Positions 34,560 through 44,121 of a DNA stretch of 64,000 bases are shown here, piece after piece (within the stretch, counting starts at the first letter, position 1; each line of letters opens with the position of its first letter). Source of the stretch: Limibacter armeniacum (lineage in GTDB: Bacteria > Bacteroidota > Bacteroidia > Cytophagales > Flammeovirgaceae). A program made the position numbers and the translations under genes. The DNA lies in NCBI RefSeq assembly GCF_036880985.1, contig NZ_JBAJNO010000001.1:124001-188000 (forward strand), read 5' to 3'. The notes beneath the pieces were generated by a model. It saw only the letters and a list, made by a program, of their open reading frames with translations. It made no database searches and was not told where the DNA came from.

Positions 34560-35774
34560 CTATCCAATAAAGGTCTGGTTAGCGTTCTTGTATTCCATCT
34601 CTTCCATCATAGTCCTGTTTTTCCTGATCAGTTCAAGCCGTTGTGCAACACTTGCATGGCTAGTGAGCGCATCTTCCGGTGTATTGAAACAGTAATCCAG
34701 TAATTGTCCGACACTAGATTTTGCCACATGTATGCGTGTATCGGAAGAGGCGTAGTAGATCAACACTGTACCATCAGGATGTTCTACCCACCCATTGACA
34801 AACAGAACATTGCTTACATCTCCCACTCTCTCAGCGCCTTCCGGTGCCAAGAAATATCCCCCAGGACGGGCAATCACCTTTGATGGATCGTCAAGGGATG
34901 TCACAAACATGTAAAGCGTATAACGGAGTCCCGCTGCTGTATTTCTGACGCCATGTGCCAGATGCAGCCAGCCTTTTTCCGTCTTGATAGGCGTGGGACC
35001 TTGCCCGTTTTTCAATTCCTTGACCGTGTGGTAAACCTTCGGGTCCAGAATGGTTTCCTCTTTCACTTCGGCTCTTTCCATACTTTCAGTCAGCCCGAAA
35101 CCAATTCCGCCGCCCTTCCCGGTATCAATGAATCCATCCTGCGGACGTGTGTAAAGCGCATACTGCCCATCGACAAATTCGGGATGAAGGACCACATTCC
35201 GCTGCTGCCCTGAGTAGGTGATCAGGTCCGGCAAACGTTCCCAACTCTTCAGATCTTTGCTCCTGATAATACCGCATGCCGCCACTGCCGACGACTCATC
35301 CCCTGCAGGTCCAGCCGGGTCTTTCCGCTCTGTACAGAAAGTGCCGTATACATAGCCGTCTTCGTGGGCTGTCAACCTCATATCATAGACGTTGGTATCC
35401 GGGTTCTCCGTTTGTGGCAAAAGGATAGGTTCGTCCCATACCTTGAACTTATCCATGCCGGAAGTACTTTCGGCTATGGCAAAAAACGATTTCCTGTCCC
35501 ATCCCTCCACTCTCATGACCAGCAATGTTGTGCCATTCCATAAAATGGCACCCGGATTGAAAACAGCATTGATTCCCATTCGCTGAGCCAGATACGGATT
35601 GGATGTCTCTTCCAGGTCGTATCTCCAGTGCGGAGGGATATGGGCGGCTGTAAAAACCGGATACCTGTAGCGGGTCAGAAAACCGGTGCTGTCATCAGCC
35701 TCTTCATTACCCTGTTCAATCAGGTTTGTATAATCCGTATAGATCTGATCTATCCTAAGTTTGAAATCACTCAT
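34560..35774 (-). CDS. GH130 mannosyl-glucose phosphorylase-type enzyme, 404 aa
   Basis: A five-bladed propeller enzyme with the GH130 subfamily 1 signature throughout: NPGAILWNGTTLLVMRVEG, YDMRLTAHEDGYVYGTFCTERKD (catalytic Asp at about 130), SGQQRNVVLHPEFVDGQYALYTRPQ, GPTPIKTEKGWLHLAHGVRNTA, and ERVGDVSNVLF with YYASSDTRIHVA. The length fits the family. GH130_1 members phosphorolyse beta-1,4-mannosyl-glucose to mannose-1-phosphate and glucose. There is no signal peptide, so it acts in the cytoplasm on imported disaccharide. It is divergent from GH88. Family call is strong; substrate is by analogy. Confidence 0.9.
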   Translation of the reverse strand: MSDFKLRIDQIYTDYTNLIEQGNEEADDSTGFLTRYRYPVFTAAHIPPHWRYDLEETSNPYLAQRMGINAVFNPGAILWNGTTLLVMRVEGWDRKSFFAIAESTSGMDKFKVWDEPILLPQTENPDTNVYDMRLTAHEDGYVYGTFCTERKDPAGPAGDESSAVAACGIIRSKDLKSWERLPDLITYSGQQRNVVLHPEFVDGQYALYTRPQDGFIDTGKGGGIGFGLTESMERAEVKEETILDPKVYHTVKELKNGQGPTPIKTEKGWLHLAHGVRNTAAGLRYTLYMFVTSLDDPSKVIARPGGYFLAPEGAERVGDVSNVLFVNGWVEHPDGTVLIYYASSDTRIHVAKSSVGQLLDYCFNTPEDALTSHASVAQRLELIRKNRTMMEEMEYKNANQTFIG

Positions 35775-35883
35775 CTGTCTACATTTAAGCCTTAATCGAT
35801 TTTAATTGAGGCAATGTAGAAAGCTCATGGTGTTGAGATTCCCACCTATCATCCGATTATCAGGAAAAATCATCACGAGGAAT

Positions 35884-36033
35884 ATGATTAAAAGTCCACT
35901 AAAGCTGAACGAAAAAATCCTCCTGCAGAAAGAGTTATTCCCTTATTTGCGGAAAGTAAAAGCTAGTAAACATTTTTTCGACTTGCTGGAAGTTTCGCAA
36001 TCGGTTCTGCTTCCTGGCGTATTAAAGGCATGA
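35884..36033 (+). CDS. Short ORF (49 aa) in the GH88 leader, possible leader peptide
   Basis: ATG at 35884 is preceded by GAGGAAT, a good Shine-Dalgarno-like spacing that is uncommon in this genome. It encodes a basic, helical 49-residue peptide (MIKSPLKLNEKILLQKELF...) without recognisable family. Its TGA overlaps the first base pairs of an intrinsic terminator (36032-36064), and GH88 starts only 22 nt beyond. It could be a small gene of its own or part of an attenuation leader. An upstream in-frame ATG at 35806 would make it 75 aa. Confidence 0.45.
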   Translation: MIKSPLKLNEKILLQKELFPYLRKVKASKHFFDLLEVSQSVLLPGVLKA

Positions 36034-36064
36034 CCGGCAGAAAAGTCTCTGCCGGTCTTTTTCA
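36032..36064 (+). terminator. Intrinsic terminator immediately upstream of GH88
   Basis: GACCGGCAGA-aaagtc-TCTGCCGGTC followed by TTTTTTC. A 10-bp perfect GC-rich stem lies 22 nt before the GH88 start codon, too close for another promoter to fit in between. Confidence 0.85.
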
Positions 36065-36085
36065 AAGTTCACATTGACCACAAAT

Positions 36086-37327
36086 ATGAGAATTCACCCT
36101 TTTTTCAGTATTGTATACATTGTGCTGGTATTGATATCCGGATGCCACAAGGTTGGGGGGGGCAAAGAGATGTCTTACTTTTCGGTAGCTTCCGCCGATG
36201 CTGCCCTGCAAAATGCCACTCGGCAATATCAGCATCTGATGCAGGCTCTTCCTGACTCAACTTTCCCAAGAACCTTTGAAGATGGCAAGCTGGTCACCAG
36301 CAATGCGGAATGGTGGTGCAGCGGATTCTATCCCGGTACATTATGGTACCTGTATGAATATACCAATGAGCCAAAACTAAAAGAGGAAGCCATAAGAAGT
36401 ACTGCCTTGATAGAACCAATCCAACACCTGAACAACACCCACGATCTGGGTTTTATGCTTTTCTGCAGCTTTGGAAACGGCTATCGTATCACGCAGGATG
36501 CTCACTACAAAGAAGTACTGATTACAGGCGCCCAGACATTGGCAAGCAGGTATTCTCCCAAAGTGAAAGCGATCAGATCATGGGACTGGACCGGTCCTAG
36601 AGAAGTCAAATGGCAGTATCCGGTGATTATAGATAATATGATGAATCTGGAGTTGCTGATGTGGACTTCTGATCAGCAACCGGACCAGCAGTTGGCAGAA
36701 ATTGCCGTCAGCCATGCCAATACAACCCTTGTACATCACTTCAGAGACGATTTCAGTACATTCCATGTGATTGACTATGATTCAGTTTCTGGAAAAGTTC
36801 TGCACAAGCACACCAATCAGGGATATGCTGATGCTTCCGCTTGGGCACGTGGACAGGCTTGGGCACTGTATGGGTATACGATGATGTACCGGGAAACTCA
36901 CAACGATGCTTTTCTGCAGCAAGCTAGGAAAGTGGCAGATTTCCTGCTTACCCATCCCAATATGCCTGAAGATATGATTCCTTACTGGGACTTTGATACA
37001 CCTGATATCCCCAATGCGCCGAGGGATGCTTCTGCGGCAGCTGTGATGGCTTCAGCGTTACTGGAATTATCACAGCAAATTGAGGAGGCAGATTCCGGCC
37101 GGTACTATTTGGCCGCTACCAAGATGCTGGCATCGCTTTCTTCTGAGAAATATCAGGGGAGTGTGGAAAAGAACGGCGGTTTTATATTGCAGCACTCAGT
37201 GGGCGCCTACCCCAAAGGCAGTGAAGTGGATGTGCCCCTTAGCTATGCCGATTATTATTATGTGGAAGCGCTTTTGCGATTTATGCAGATCGAAGGGGCT
37301 TTCCAATTCAAATCCGCTGTGCAGTAA
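36086..37327 (+). CDS. GH88 unsaturated glucuronyl hydrolase lipoprotein, 413 aa
   Basis: I chose ATG at 36086 over an upstream TTG because it gives a clean lipoprotein signal (lipobox LISGC, Cys20). The (alpha/alpha)6 barrel shows the two catalytic aspartates of the family: NNTHDLGFML (Asp120) and VIIDNMMNLELLMW (Asp183), spaced as in Bacillus UGL (Asp88 and Asp149). Other marks are WWCSGFYPGTLWYLYE, ADASAWARGQAWALYGY and LPSYADYYYVEALLR-like (PLSYADYYYVEALLR). It removes 4,5-unsaturated uronic acid from lyase products, such as those of the PL8 enzyme. Periplasmic. Transcription must pass the terminator at 36032-36064. Confidence 0.95.
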   Translation: MRIHPFFSIVYIVLVLISGCHKVGGGKEMSYFSVASADAALQNATRQYQHLMQALPDSTFPRTFEDGKLVTSNAEWWCSGFYPGTLWYLYEYTNEPKLKEEAIRSTALIEPIQHLNNTHDLGFMLFCSFGNGYRITQDAHYKEVLITGAQTLASRYSPKVKAIRSWDWTGPREVKWQYPVIIDNMMNLELLMWTSDQQPDQQLAEIAVSHANTTLVHHFRDDFSTFHVIDYDSVSGKVLHKHTNQGYADASAWARGQAWALYGYTMMYRETHNDAFLQQARKVADFLLTHPNMPEDMIPYWDFDTPDIPNAPRDASAAAVMASALLELSQQIEEADSGRYYLAATKMLASLSSEKYQGSVEKNGGFILQHSVGAYPKGSEVDVPLSYADYYYVEALLRFMQIEGAFQFKSAVQ

Positions 37328-37350
37328 CGGCGCTCCAACAAGTCGACCTC

Positions 37351-37390
37351 AGGTATTCCCCTTGTCAAGGTATGGGGGATACCTTTTTTT
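37351..37390 (+). terminator. Intrinsic terminator after GH88
   Basis: AGGTATTCCCC-(loop)-GGGGGATACCT followed by seven T, 24 bp after the GH88 stop. It leaves about 120 bp for a separate GH28 promoter. Confidence 0.8.
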
Positions 37391-37511
37391 ATGATGCTTG
37401 TTTCTTACAGGTGTCTTGGTGATAAATGCACTTCTTTAAATGATTCCACCTCCCCCTCTTCTACCTCAAAGCTACATCTTGACAAAGATTTAGAACCTAA
37501 AACAAAGGAAG

Positions 37512-38951
37512 ATGATAAAACAACTGATAAGTATTGCGTGCTTCTTACTGATACCACTGCTGGGACATACACAGTCACTCAGTATTCTGGAATACGGCGC
37601 TGTAGGCGATGGCAAGACAGATAATACACAAGCTGTACAGCGAGCTATTGAGGCTGCCAGCAACCAAAAGAAAACCCTTATATTTCCTGCCGGCACTTTT
37701 ATGACCGGTATGATTCATTTGAAAAGCAACCTTACCATCGAGTTGCAGAACGGAGCAGTCTGGCAGGCGATGCCCGACCTGAAGCTTTTCCCTGAGATCA
37801 AAAGCAATGCGGACCTGAGCCAAAGCGGCGGGTATACCATGTCGCGCAGGGCTTTTATATTTGGCGATGAAATCGAGAACGTTGTTTTGAGAGGAGATGG
37901 CACCATCTATCCTTCTGGCGATCACCATCAGGCATTCCCGATGCTGGAAGCCAACGGCAGCAAGCGCCCTTATGGCATTTACTTCCGCAAGTCGAACAAT
38001 ATCAAGGTTGAGGGCCTGACCCTGAAGCAATCCGCTTTTTGGATGTTGCGCACCTACCTTTGTGATAATGTACGCCTACACGGGCTGGAAATCTTTAACC
38101 ATGCCAATACCAACAACGACGGAATTGATATCGTGGACTGTCACCGGGTCCATATCTCGGACTGCACCGTGGACGCCTCCGATGACGCCATCAGCCTGAA
38201 GTCAGAAGCTCCCAAAGGCTGTGAGGATGTCACGATTGCCAACTGTATTGTCAGCTCCACGGCTTCCTATATCAAGCTGGGAACCGGTTCTTTCGGGTCG
38301 TTCAGACGTATTGCGGTTTCCAACTGCGTATTGAGAACCACCCGCTCCGAAGAGGTGGTGCATGGACTGGGCTACCGGAATGGCATTACGGGCTTATCCG
38401 TGATCAGTGTAGACGGTGCCAAGGTGGAGAATATCTCTTTTGACAATATTGTGATGGATGGCATGATGACCCCGATATTTGTCAGGCTCGGCAACCGCCA
38501 TAGGGTCACGCATGAGGAATACAAGGATGTGCCTATTACGCCAGGCATCATCCGCAATATCCGGTACGCTGACATTACGGCCACCAATTGCGGTCCAGTA
38601 CCCATCAGTATCACAGGCTATCCAGAACACTATGTAGAGAATATTTCTATCAGTCAATCCACGTTCGGCTTTGCACAGGCAGGCTCCCTTCAGGATCTTG
38701 AAGCAACGGTTCCGGAAAATTCCCAAGGTTATCCTTACCCTAAAATGTATGGAACAAATTTGCCAGCGACAGGCATTTACCTTCGCCACGCCCGAAACGT
38801 TCAGTTGCAATTTCTCAACTTTTCTCCTGCACAGGGCGATCCCAGACCTGTTGCACACTTTGATGATGTGATCAACCTGCGAACTAATGAAATGCTACAA
38901 AACTACCATAATCTTGTGAGCAAGGATATTGTCAGCATCAACGCTGAATAA
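37512..38951 (+). CDS. GH28-family beta-helix glycosidase (exo-polygalacturonase-like), 479 aa
   Basis: A signal peptide (MIKQLISIACFLLIPLLGHTQ) is followed by a right-handed beta-helix. GH28 marks: LEYGAVGDGKTDNTQAVQRAI at the start (typical of exo- and plant/bacterial polygalacturonases), NNDGIDIVDC (Asp203) and DASDDAISLKS (Asp224, Asp225). Where classical polygalacturonases have GHGxSIGS, this protein has KLGTGSFGSFRRI, as in a Bacteroidota subgroup with other specificities. Hydrolysis of alpha-linked galacturonate or a related linkage is expected; exact substrate unclear. Periplasmic. Convergent with the HTCS gene. Confidence 0.85.
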   Translation: MIKQLISIACFLLIPLLGHTQSLSILEYGAVGDGKTDNTQAVQRAIEAASNQKKTLIFPAGTFMTGMIHLKSNLTIELQNGAVWQAMPDLKLFPEIKSNADLSQSGGYTMSRRAFIFGDEIENVVLRGDGTIYPSGDHHQAFPMLEANGSKRPYGIYFRKSNNIKVEGLTLKQSAFWMLRTYLCDNVRLHGLEIFNHANTNNDGIDIVDCHRVHISDCTVDASDDAISLKSEAPKGCEDVTIANCIVSSTASYIKLGTGSFGSFRRIAVSNCVLRTTRSEEVVHGLGYRNGITGLSVISVDGAKVENISFDNIVMDGMMTPIFVRLGNRHRVTHEEYKDVPITPGIIRNIRYADITATNCGPVPISITGYPEHYVENISISQSTFGFAQAGSLQDLEATVPENSQGYPYPKMYGTNLPATGIYLRHARNVQLQFLNFSPAQGDPRPVAHFDDVINLRTNEMLQNYHNLVSKDIVSINAE

Positions 38952-38973
38952 ATCCAATACTTGTAGCATGAAA

Positions 38974-39001
38974 AAAGGTCGGCTATTGAATGCCGACCTT
39001 T
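38974..39001. terminator. Bidirectional intrinsic terminator
   Basis: AAAGGTCGGC-tattgaat-GCCGACCTTT with A and T tracts on either side, between convergent GH28 and HTCS genes. Confidence 0.8.
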
Positions 39002-39014
39002 CCTGTTTGTATTT

Positions 39015-42000
39015 CTATTTCACTTCTAATACGCTTTGCTGTACATAGGCTTTTGGCCCTATCCCAAACTCTTTCTTAAAACACCTAGTAAAATACTTCG
39101 GATCATTGTACCCTACTGCGTAGGCAGCCTGAGATACCGTCATTTTTTCATTTAAAAGCAATTTTGCACCATATTTCAACCTGCTGTTACGAATAAACTC
39201 ATTCATAGACATATCAAGCAGTGCTTTCATTTTGTTGTATAGCCAAGTGCGGCTGACACCCAATTCAGAGCAGAAGAAATCTATATCCAATGTTGGATCA
39301 TCTATCTGCTGCTCGATAATATCTTTTACCTGAGCAAGAAACTTCTGATCTTGTGGACTTAGCTCGTTACCAAGATCTTGAATACCTGTCCATACACTAC
39401 CCCTAAAATGCTCTATAAGCTTTATCCTTTTCTCTAGAATATTATTGGCTTTTACCATTACCTCTTCTGTATTGAAAGGCTTGACGATATAGTCGCTTGC
39501 GCCTGCCCGAAGTCCTTCCATCTGATCTTTTTCCGCATCTTTTGCCGTGATCAGAATCACCGGAATATGACTGGTAGCCATGTCCTGTTTCAGCGTGGCA
39601 CAGAGTTCTATTCCATTCATAACCGGCATCATCACATCCGACAGAATCAGGTATGGCTGCTCCTCTCTGGCTATTTCCAATGCTTCTTTTCCATTTTCAG
39701 CAGAAATAACATAGTAAATCTCTCCAAGTTTACCTTCCAGAAATTCCCGCAACTCACGGTTATCCTCGACAACCAGTATCTTGGTTTTCAGCAGTTCATT
39801 GGCCCGATCCATCTTTTGAGTAACAGCAGACGGAGATGGTGTATTTGACAGTACATTATCAAACTGAGGGTCAAAGTAATTTTTCTGCTCACTCAGCTCC
39901 ATGGATTTGACTGGTATCCAGACACGGAAAGTAGTCCCACTTTCGTCCATATACTCCCGGAAATACCGGCTCTCCGCCTCTATACTTCCATCTACCATCT
40001 CCAATAGCTGATGTACCAGTGCCAAGCCAATGCCTGCCCCTGTTTCCTGATGCTCATTGGTGAGTGATCCACGATAAAACCTGTCAAAGATATGCTGAAG
40101 GTCCTCTTTCGGAATTCCTTTCCCATTGTCACTGACCACCAGTCTGACCCCTTCCATCTCATAGGCCACCTTGAATGAAACAGCACCTCCCTGTTGGGTA
40201 TATTTAATGGCATTGTTAAGCAGGTTGTAGCTAACCTTGTTAAGAATGTCGTAATCATAATGCCCTCTAACCAACTTGCTCGGTATTTCAATATTAAGTC
40301 TGATACTTTTCTGAACGGCCAAATGCTTAAACGATTCTCCAATGGTTTTCAATTGATCAGAAAGACAGTTGTGTTTGATGCTCACTTTCATGGCACCGCC
40401 ATCTATTCTGGAAAGTTCCATGATCTGCTCCACCAGACTCAAAAGAATCTGGGTATTCCGGTTGATGATATTGATGAGTTTCAGTTCTTCTGCCGATCTT
40501 TTTCCCGATTTCATCAGCTCCTGCGTAGGTCCTTTGATCAAGGTAAGTGGTGTCCGGAACTCATGGGAAACATTGGCATAAAAATCTGACTTGATCTTGT
40601 CCACCTGCATCAATTGGGCAGACTGCAACTTAATCTGTTCATACGCATTGGCATTGTCCATTGCGATAGATACATAAGAAGCCAAGTTTTCAAGAATGGC
40701 AACCTCTTTTTCTCCATAGGCATCCATCATATAGGAAAAAGCAACAATTACGCCTTTTACTTTCCCTCCCTGTCCTGTCAGCGGCAGATAAATGCCTGAC
40801 TTAGGCCCTTCCTTATCCGAATATTTAGGGTGGGGAGTTTCCAATACGGTCTGGCTGGTTTCCGTCAGGTTATTGCTGATGATAGCGCTTCTATTACGGA
40901 CTACCTTTACCGACAGCCTGTCTTTTGCCTCCAACGGTATCTGATCATAAGTAAAATCCTCCTCACCTGACTTGATGCCCCAGATATCGAGGTTATGGTG
41001 CTGCTCGTCAATTGCTCCCACCATCAGTTCATTGATGTCCATCAGTTCACTGACAATGGCATAAATTTGGGTAAACACGTCCTGCAACTCCACAGTGGAG
41101 GTGATTTTTTGTCCCATCTTACTGAGCAGCTGAATATTGCGTTGCTGTTGCTCTAGCTCCTGCTGGTTTTGCTCCAATAGTTTATTCTTGCTGATCATCT
41201 GCTCCTGCTGAGTCTCCAGCTCCTCGTTTAAAGAAACCAGTTCGTGGGTTCGCTCTTTTACTGTCTGCTCTAAAAGCTTTCTTTGGGAGTGAAGTCTCCT
41301 GATATTCAGTATGACAACCGTAAGCGCTACTGTAATGATAAGCATCAAGGCCAATATTCTGAACCAGATTGATTTCCACCATGGAGGCAGTACCACTACA
41401 TTCAGCTGCTTGGTATAACCTGACCAGTCTCCGTCTATATTACTTGCCTGCACTTCCAGTATATATTCGCCGATTGGTAACCACCCATAAGTGGCAGTGT
41501 ACTCCCCTTGCTTATTGTATTGCCAATCCTTTTCAAGTCCCAGCAGGCGATAGCGGAAACTGTGTTTTTTCGGCACCCTGAAATCCAGGGTCGAGAAAGA
41601 CACCGAGAAGCTGTTCAGCATATGGTTTAACGTCAATGTCTCTGTCTCCTGAATACTTTTTTCCAATAAAAGCATTGAATTCACCATATCTCCAGGCTCC
41701 ACTTTCTGTTGGTTGACCACCAATCCACTCAGTATGACATGAGGAGCTGAATCATCTTTTCTGATACTGTCCGGATGAAAACGAGTAACACCATTGACAC
41801 CTCCAAAATACATATAGCCATGCCGATCCTTGAAATAAGCACACTCATTAAACTCATTACCTTGCAACCCGTCCTCTTTTAGGAAATTAGTGAACTTTTG
41901 TGTGGAAGGAGAGAATTTTGAAATGCCCATATTCGTACTCAACCAAATATTGCCATGGTCATCCTCCAATATGCCGTGAATGATATTAGATGGTAGCCCA

Positions 42001-43943
42001 TCCTCCACATAATACTGTTTAATTATTTCGCTTGCTGGATCATAGGAATTCAAACCATAGCGCGTACCAATCCATACAGTACCGTTATTTGATTGGTGAA
42101 TGGTTCTTACTTCATTGTGGGAGATACTGCTCTTTAGCTTGTCAATATGTTTCAACTCACTTACCTGCTTGGATGTGGGGTCAAAAATAATAATACCCTG
42201 ATTGCTGGTTCCCATCCAAATCCGTCCCCTTTCATCCTCCATCAGGTTAAGGATTGCACCTGTATTAAACTGTACGCCTTCATAACCTGTGTGATAGGAG
42301 TGGAAACCTGCCTGCTGATTTTCTTTCACAATCAAACCACTTGACATGGTTGCAAAATAGGTGCGCTTTCTGTCCCTGCTTACCAAAATATCCCTGAGCG
42401 ACCATCCCGTAAAACCTTTGGAAGGATCATCGCTATTTTCGTTGAAATACTGGAATACTTCTGTTTTTGGATTAAACCTACCCACTTTACCTTCGAAGTA
42501 TCCTACCCAAAGCTGATCAGAATGGGGTACGGGTACCAAAGCACCTATGACACTGCCTTTTTCTGTCTTTGAATAGTATTTATGGATCAAGGTAAAGCTG
42601 CTGTCAAAAACCGCCAATGCTGTTTTGGTTCCGACATATACCTGATCATGCTGATCCACATAAATTGAATAAACCTCATCTTCAGCTTCAGATACTGCCT
42701 TGAATTGTGGTTCACTGTAAGAAGCGAAGCCCTTGGAAACAATATTATATCGTATTAACCCTCCTTTTCCTGTACCCACCCAAAGTACTCCACTGCGATC
42801 TACCATCAGGTCATTAATGATGTTGTAGGAATAACCATGCAGATTCTTATGACTCTGTTTATATTCCTTTAGCTTATCCTGATTGTAAGAATAATGGAAC
42901 AATCCGTTACTTGCATTGGCACCACCAGCCCAAATATCTCCCTTAAAGTCTTCAATCACATTCGTAATCATGGGTACATGCTTGTCTGAAGTAAGCCGAC
43001 GCACTTGCTTTCCATTTATTGAAATGCAGTACAAACCATTCTGCATACCAGCCCATATATCGCCACTTTTACTCTCCAGCAGTTTGTATACTGTTTGGCT
43101 CCTTTCCTGATAGGGAAGGTCTTCTCGATTCAGCAATGACTGCACTGATTTGATATTTTGGGACACATCCAAATCACATCTCATGATACCCGCTCTTCTA
43201 CCACCAATCCATAGAGTATTGTGCCTATCTTTTAATATAGATTTGATATAGTTATCTGTCAGACCTGAGTCTGTCGTATAGTGCCTGACTGCATTGGTCT
43301 TCAGATTAATCCGGTTAAGTCCCTGATTGGTGCCCACCCAAAGCATCTCTGTTTCCTGGTCAAAGTAAATGGCAGAGATCATAGAACCGGTCAGTCCACT
43401 ATTCATCTCAAGCCCTTCACTATACCTTGTTACTTCGTAGGTATCAGGAGATACTTTATTCAATCCATCCACAGTGGCAATCCAGATAAAGCCTTTACTG
43501 TCTTCCAAAATAGCCTGCTTGTGCCCTATCACTTCTTTGGAAGGCATGATATCACTGGAAATCGATTTAGGATTTCCCTCTTCATGTAGGAGATGGACAA
43601 AATCTTCCGTCAATGGATTGTATACACTCAGTCCACCACTTTCAAACCTGCTCCATATCCTATTTCTGGAATCAACAAACAGGTCTGTGAGCCAAGAGTC
43701 ATAGATGGAATTACTATCACCTGAAACAGGTCGAAAAGTTCTGAAGTTATAGCCATCATAGCGTACCAAGCCATCCTGAGTACCAAACCACAGATAACCT
43801 GTCCTGTCTTGTACAATATTGTTAATAATGGAGTGGGAAAGTCCTTCCTCTCTACCTATGGTTTCAAATCTGGAGTTTTGGCTGTATCCTATGCATATAG
43901 CGAGGAAAAAGCACAGTACAGTAAGGGTAATTCTCATTTTCAT
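39015..43943 (-). CDS. Hybrid two-component system regulator (HTCS) with a GAF domain, 1642 aa
   Basis: A signal peptide (to about GYSQ) is followed by two seven-bladed propeller-type sensor domains of Reg_prop repeats (about 25-735; GYLWFGTQDGLVRYDG, GVLWVGTGKGGLIRYN) and a Y_Y_Y domain (about 760-835). A membrane helix follows (about 852-876; ILALMLIITVALTVVILNI), then a Glu/Gln-rich coiled coil and a GAF domain (about 948-1108). HisKA has the phospho-His near 1124 (SHEFRTPLTLIKGP) and HATPase follows (DNGKGIPKED, TGAGIGLALVHQLLE). The receiver has Asp near 1434 (LILSDVMMPVMNG), and an AraC helix-turn-helix ends the protein (about 1548-1637). It senses a periplasmic oligosaccharide and activates PUL genes. 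The GAF insertion is uncommon in this class. Confidence 0.95.
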   Translation of the reverse strand: MKMRITLTVLCFFLAICIGYSQNSRFETIGREEGLSHSIINNIVQDRTGYLWFGTQDGLVRYDGYNFRTFRPVSGDSNSIYDSWLTDLFVDSRNRIWSRFESGGLSVYNPLTEDFVHLLHEEGNPKSISSDIMPSKEVIGHKQAILEDSKGFIWIATVDGLNKVSPDTYEVTRYSEGLEMNSGLTGSMISAIYFDQETEMLWVGTNQGLNRINLKTNAVRHYTTDSGLTDNYIKSILKDRHNTLWIGGRRAGIMRCDLDVSQNIKSVQSLLNREDLPYQERSQTVYKLLESKSGDIWAGMQNGLYCISINGKQVRRLTSDKHVPMITNVIEDFKGDIWAGGANASNGLFHYSYNQDKLKEYKQSHKNLHGYSYNIINDLMVDRSGVLWVGTGKGGLIRYNIVSKGFASYSEPQFKAVSEAEDEVYSIYVDQHDQVYVGTKTALAVFDSSFTLIHKYYSKTEKGSVIGALVPVPHSDQLWVGYFEGKVGRFNPKTEVFQYFNENSDDPSKGFTGWSLRDILVSRDRKRTYFATMSSGLIVKENQQAGFHSYHTGYEGVQFNTGAILNLMEDERGRIWMGTSNQGIIIFDPTSKQVSELKHIDKLKSSISHNEVRTIHQSNNGTVWIGTRYGLNSYDPASEIIKQYYVEDGLPSNIIHGILEDDHGNIWLSTNMGISKFSPSTQKFTNFLKEDGLQGNEFNECAYFKDRHGYMYFGGVNGVTRFHPDSIRKDDSAPHVILSGLVVNQQKVEPGDMVNSMLLLEKSIQETETLTLNHMLNSFSVSFSTLDFRVPKKHSFRYRLLGLEKDWQYNKQGEYTATYGWLPIGEYILEVQASNIDGDWSGYTKQLNVVVLPPWWKSIWFRILALMLIITVALTVVILNIRRLHSQRKLLEQTVKERTHELVSLNEELETQQEQMISKNKLLEQNQQELEQQQRNIQLLSKMGQKITSTVELQDVFTQIYAIVSELMDINELMVGAIDEQHHNLDIWGIKSGEEDFTYDQIPLEAKDRLSVKVVRNRSAIISNNLTETSQTVLETPHPKYSDKEGPKSGIYLPLTGQGGKVKGVIVAFSYMMDAYGEKEVAILENLASYVSIAMDNANAYEQIKLQSAQLMQVDKIKSDFYANVSHEFRTPLTLIKGPTQELMKSGKRSAEELKLINIINRNTQILLSLVEQIMELSRIDGGAMKVSIKHNCLSDQLKTIGESFKHLAVQKSIRLNIEIPSKLVRGHYDYDILNKVSYNLLNNAIKYTQQGGAVSFKVAYEMEGVRLVVSDNGKGIPKEDLQHIFDRFYRGSLTNEHQETGAGIGLALVHQLLEMVDGSIEAESRYFREYMDESGTTFRVWIPVKSMELSEQKNYFDPQFDNVLSNTPSPSAVTQKMDRANELLKTKILVVEDNRELREFLEGKLGEIYYVISAENGKEALEIAREEQPYLILSDVMMPVMNGIELCATLKQDMATSHIPVILITAKDAEKDQMEGLRAGASDYIVKPFNTEEVMVKANNILEKRIKLIEHFRGSVWTGIQDLGNELSPQDQKFLAQVKDIIEQQIDDPTLDIDFFCSELGVSRTWLYNKMKALLDMSMNEFIRNSRLKYGAKLLLNEKMTVSQAAYAVGYNDPKYFTRCFKKEFGIGPKAYVQQSVLEVK

Positions 43944-44074
43944 ATTGTACAGCGTTAGTTCAGGTTTAGAAGTAGCTATTTAAAGATCAAAAAGTCACCT
44001 GTTAGTTCTTCTTCTAGTTTAAGGGAAAAACACTAAATAAAATGTAATTTATACAATTAAGATGTTTTGCGAAA

Positions 44075-44110
44075 AAAAATACCAGACCGTTTTGCTGGTA
44101 TTTTTTTAAA
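44075..44110 (-). terminator. Intrinsic terminator after the beta-helix operon
   Basis: AAATACCAG-accgttttg-CTGGTATTT with long A and T tracts on both sides. It ends the operon running from about 50952 down to 44122. Confidence 0.8.
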
Positions 44111-44121
44111 TCCTAAAATCA

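Noticed and set aside
37575-38030. 151-codon frame opposite the GH28 gene
   Set aside because: Shadow frame; GH28 motifs on the plus strand are clear.
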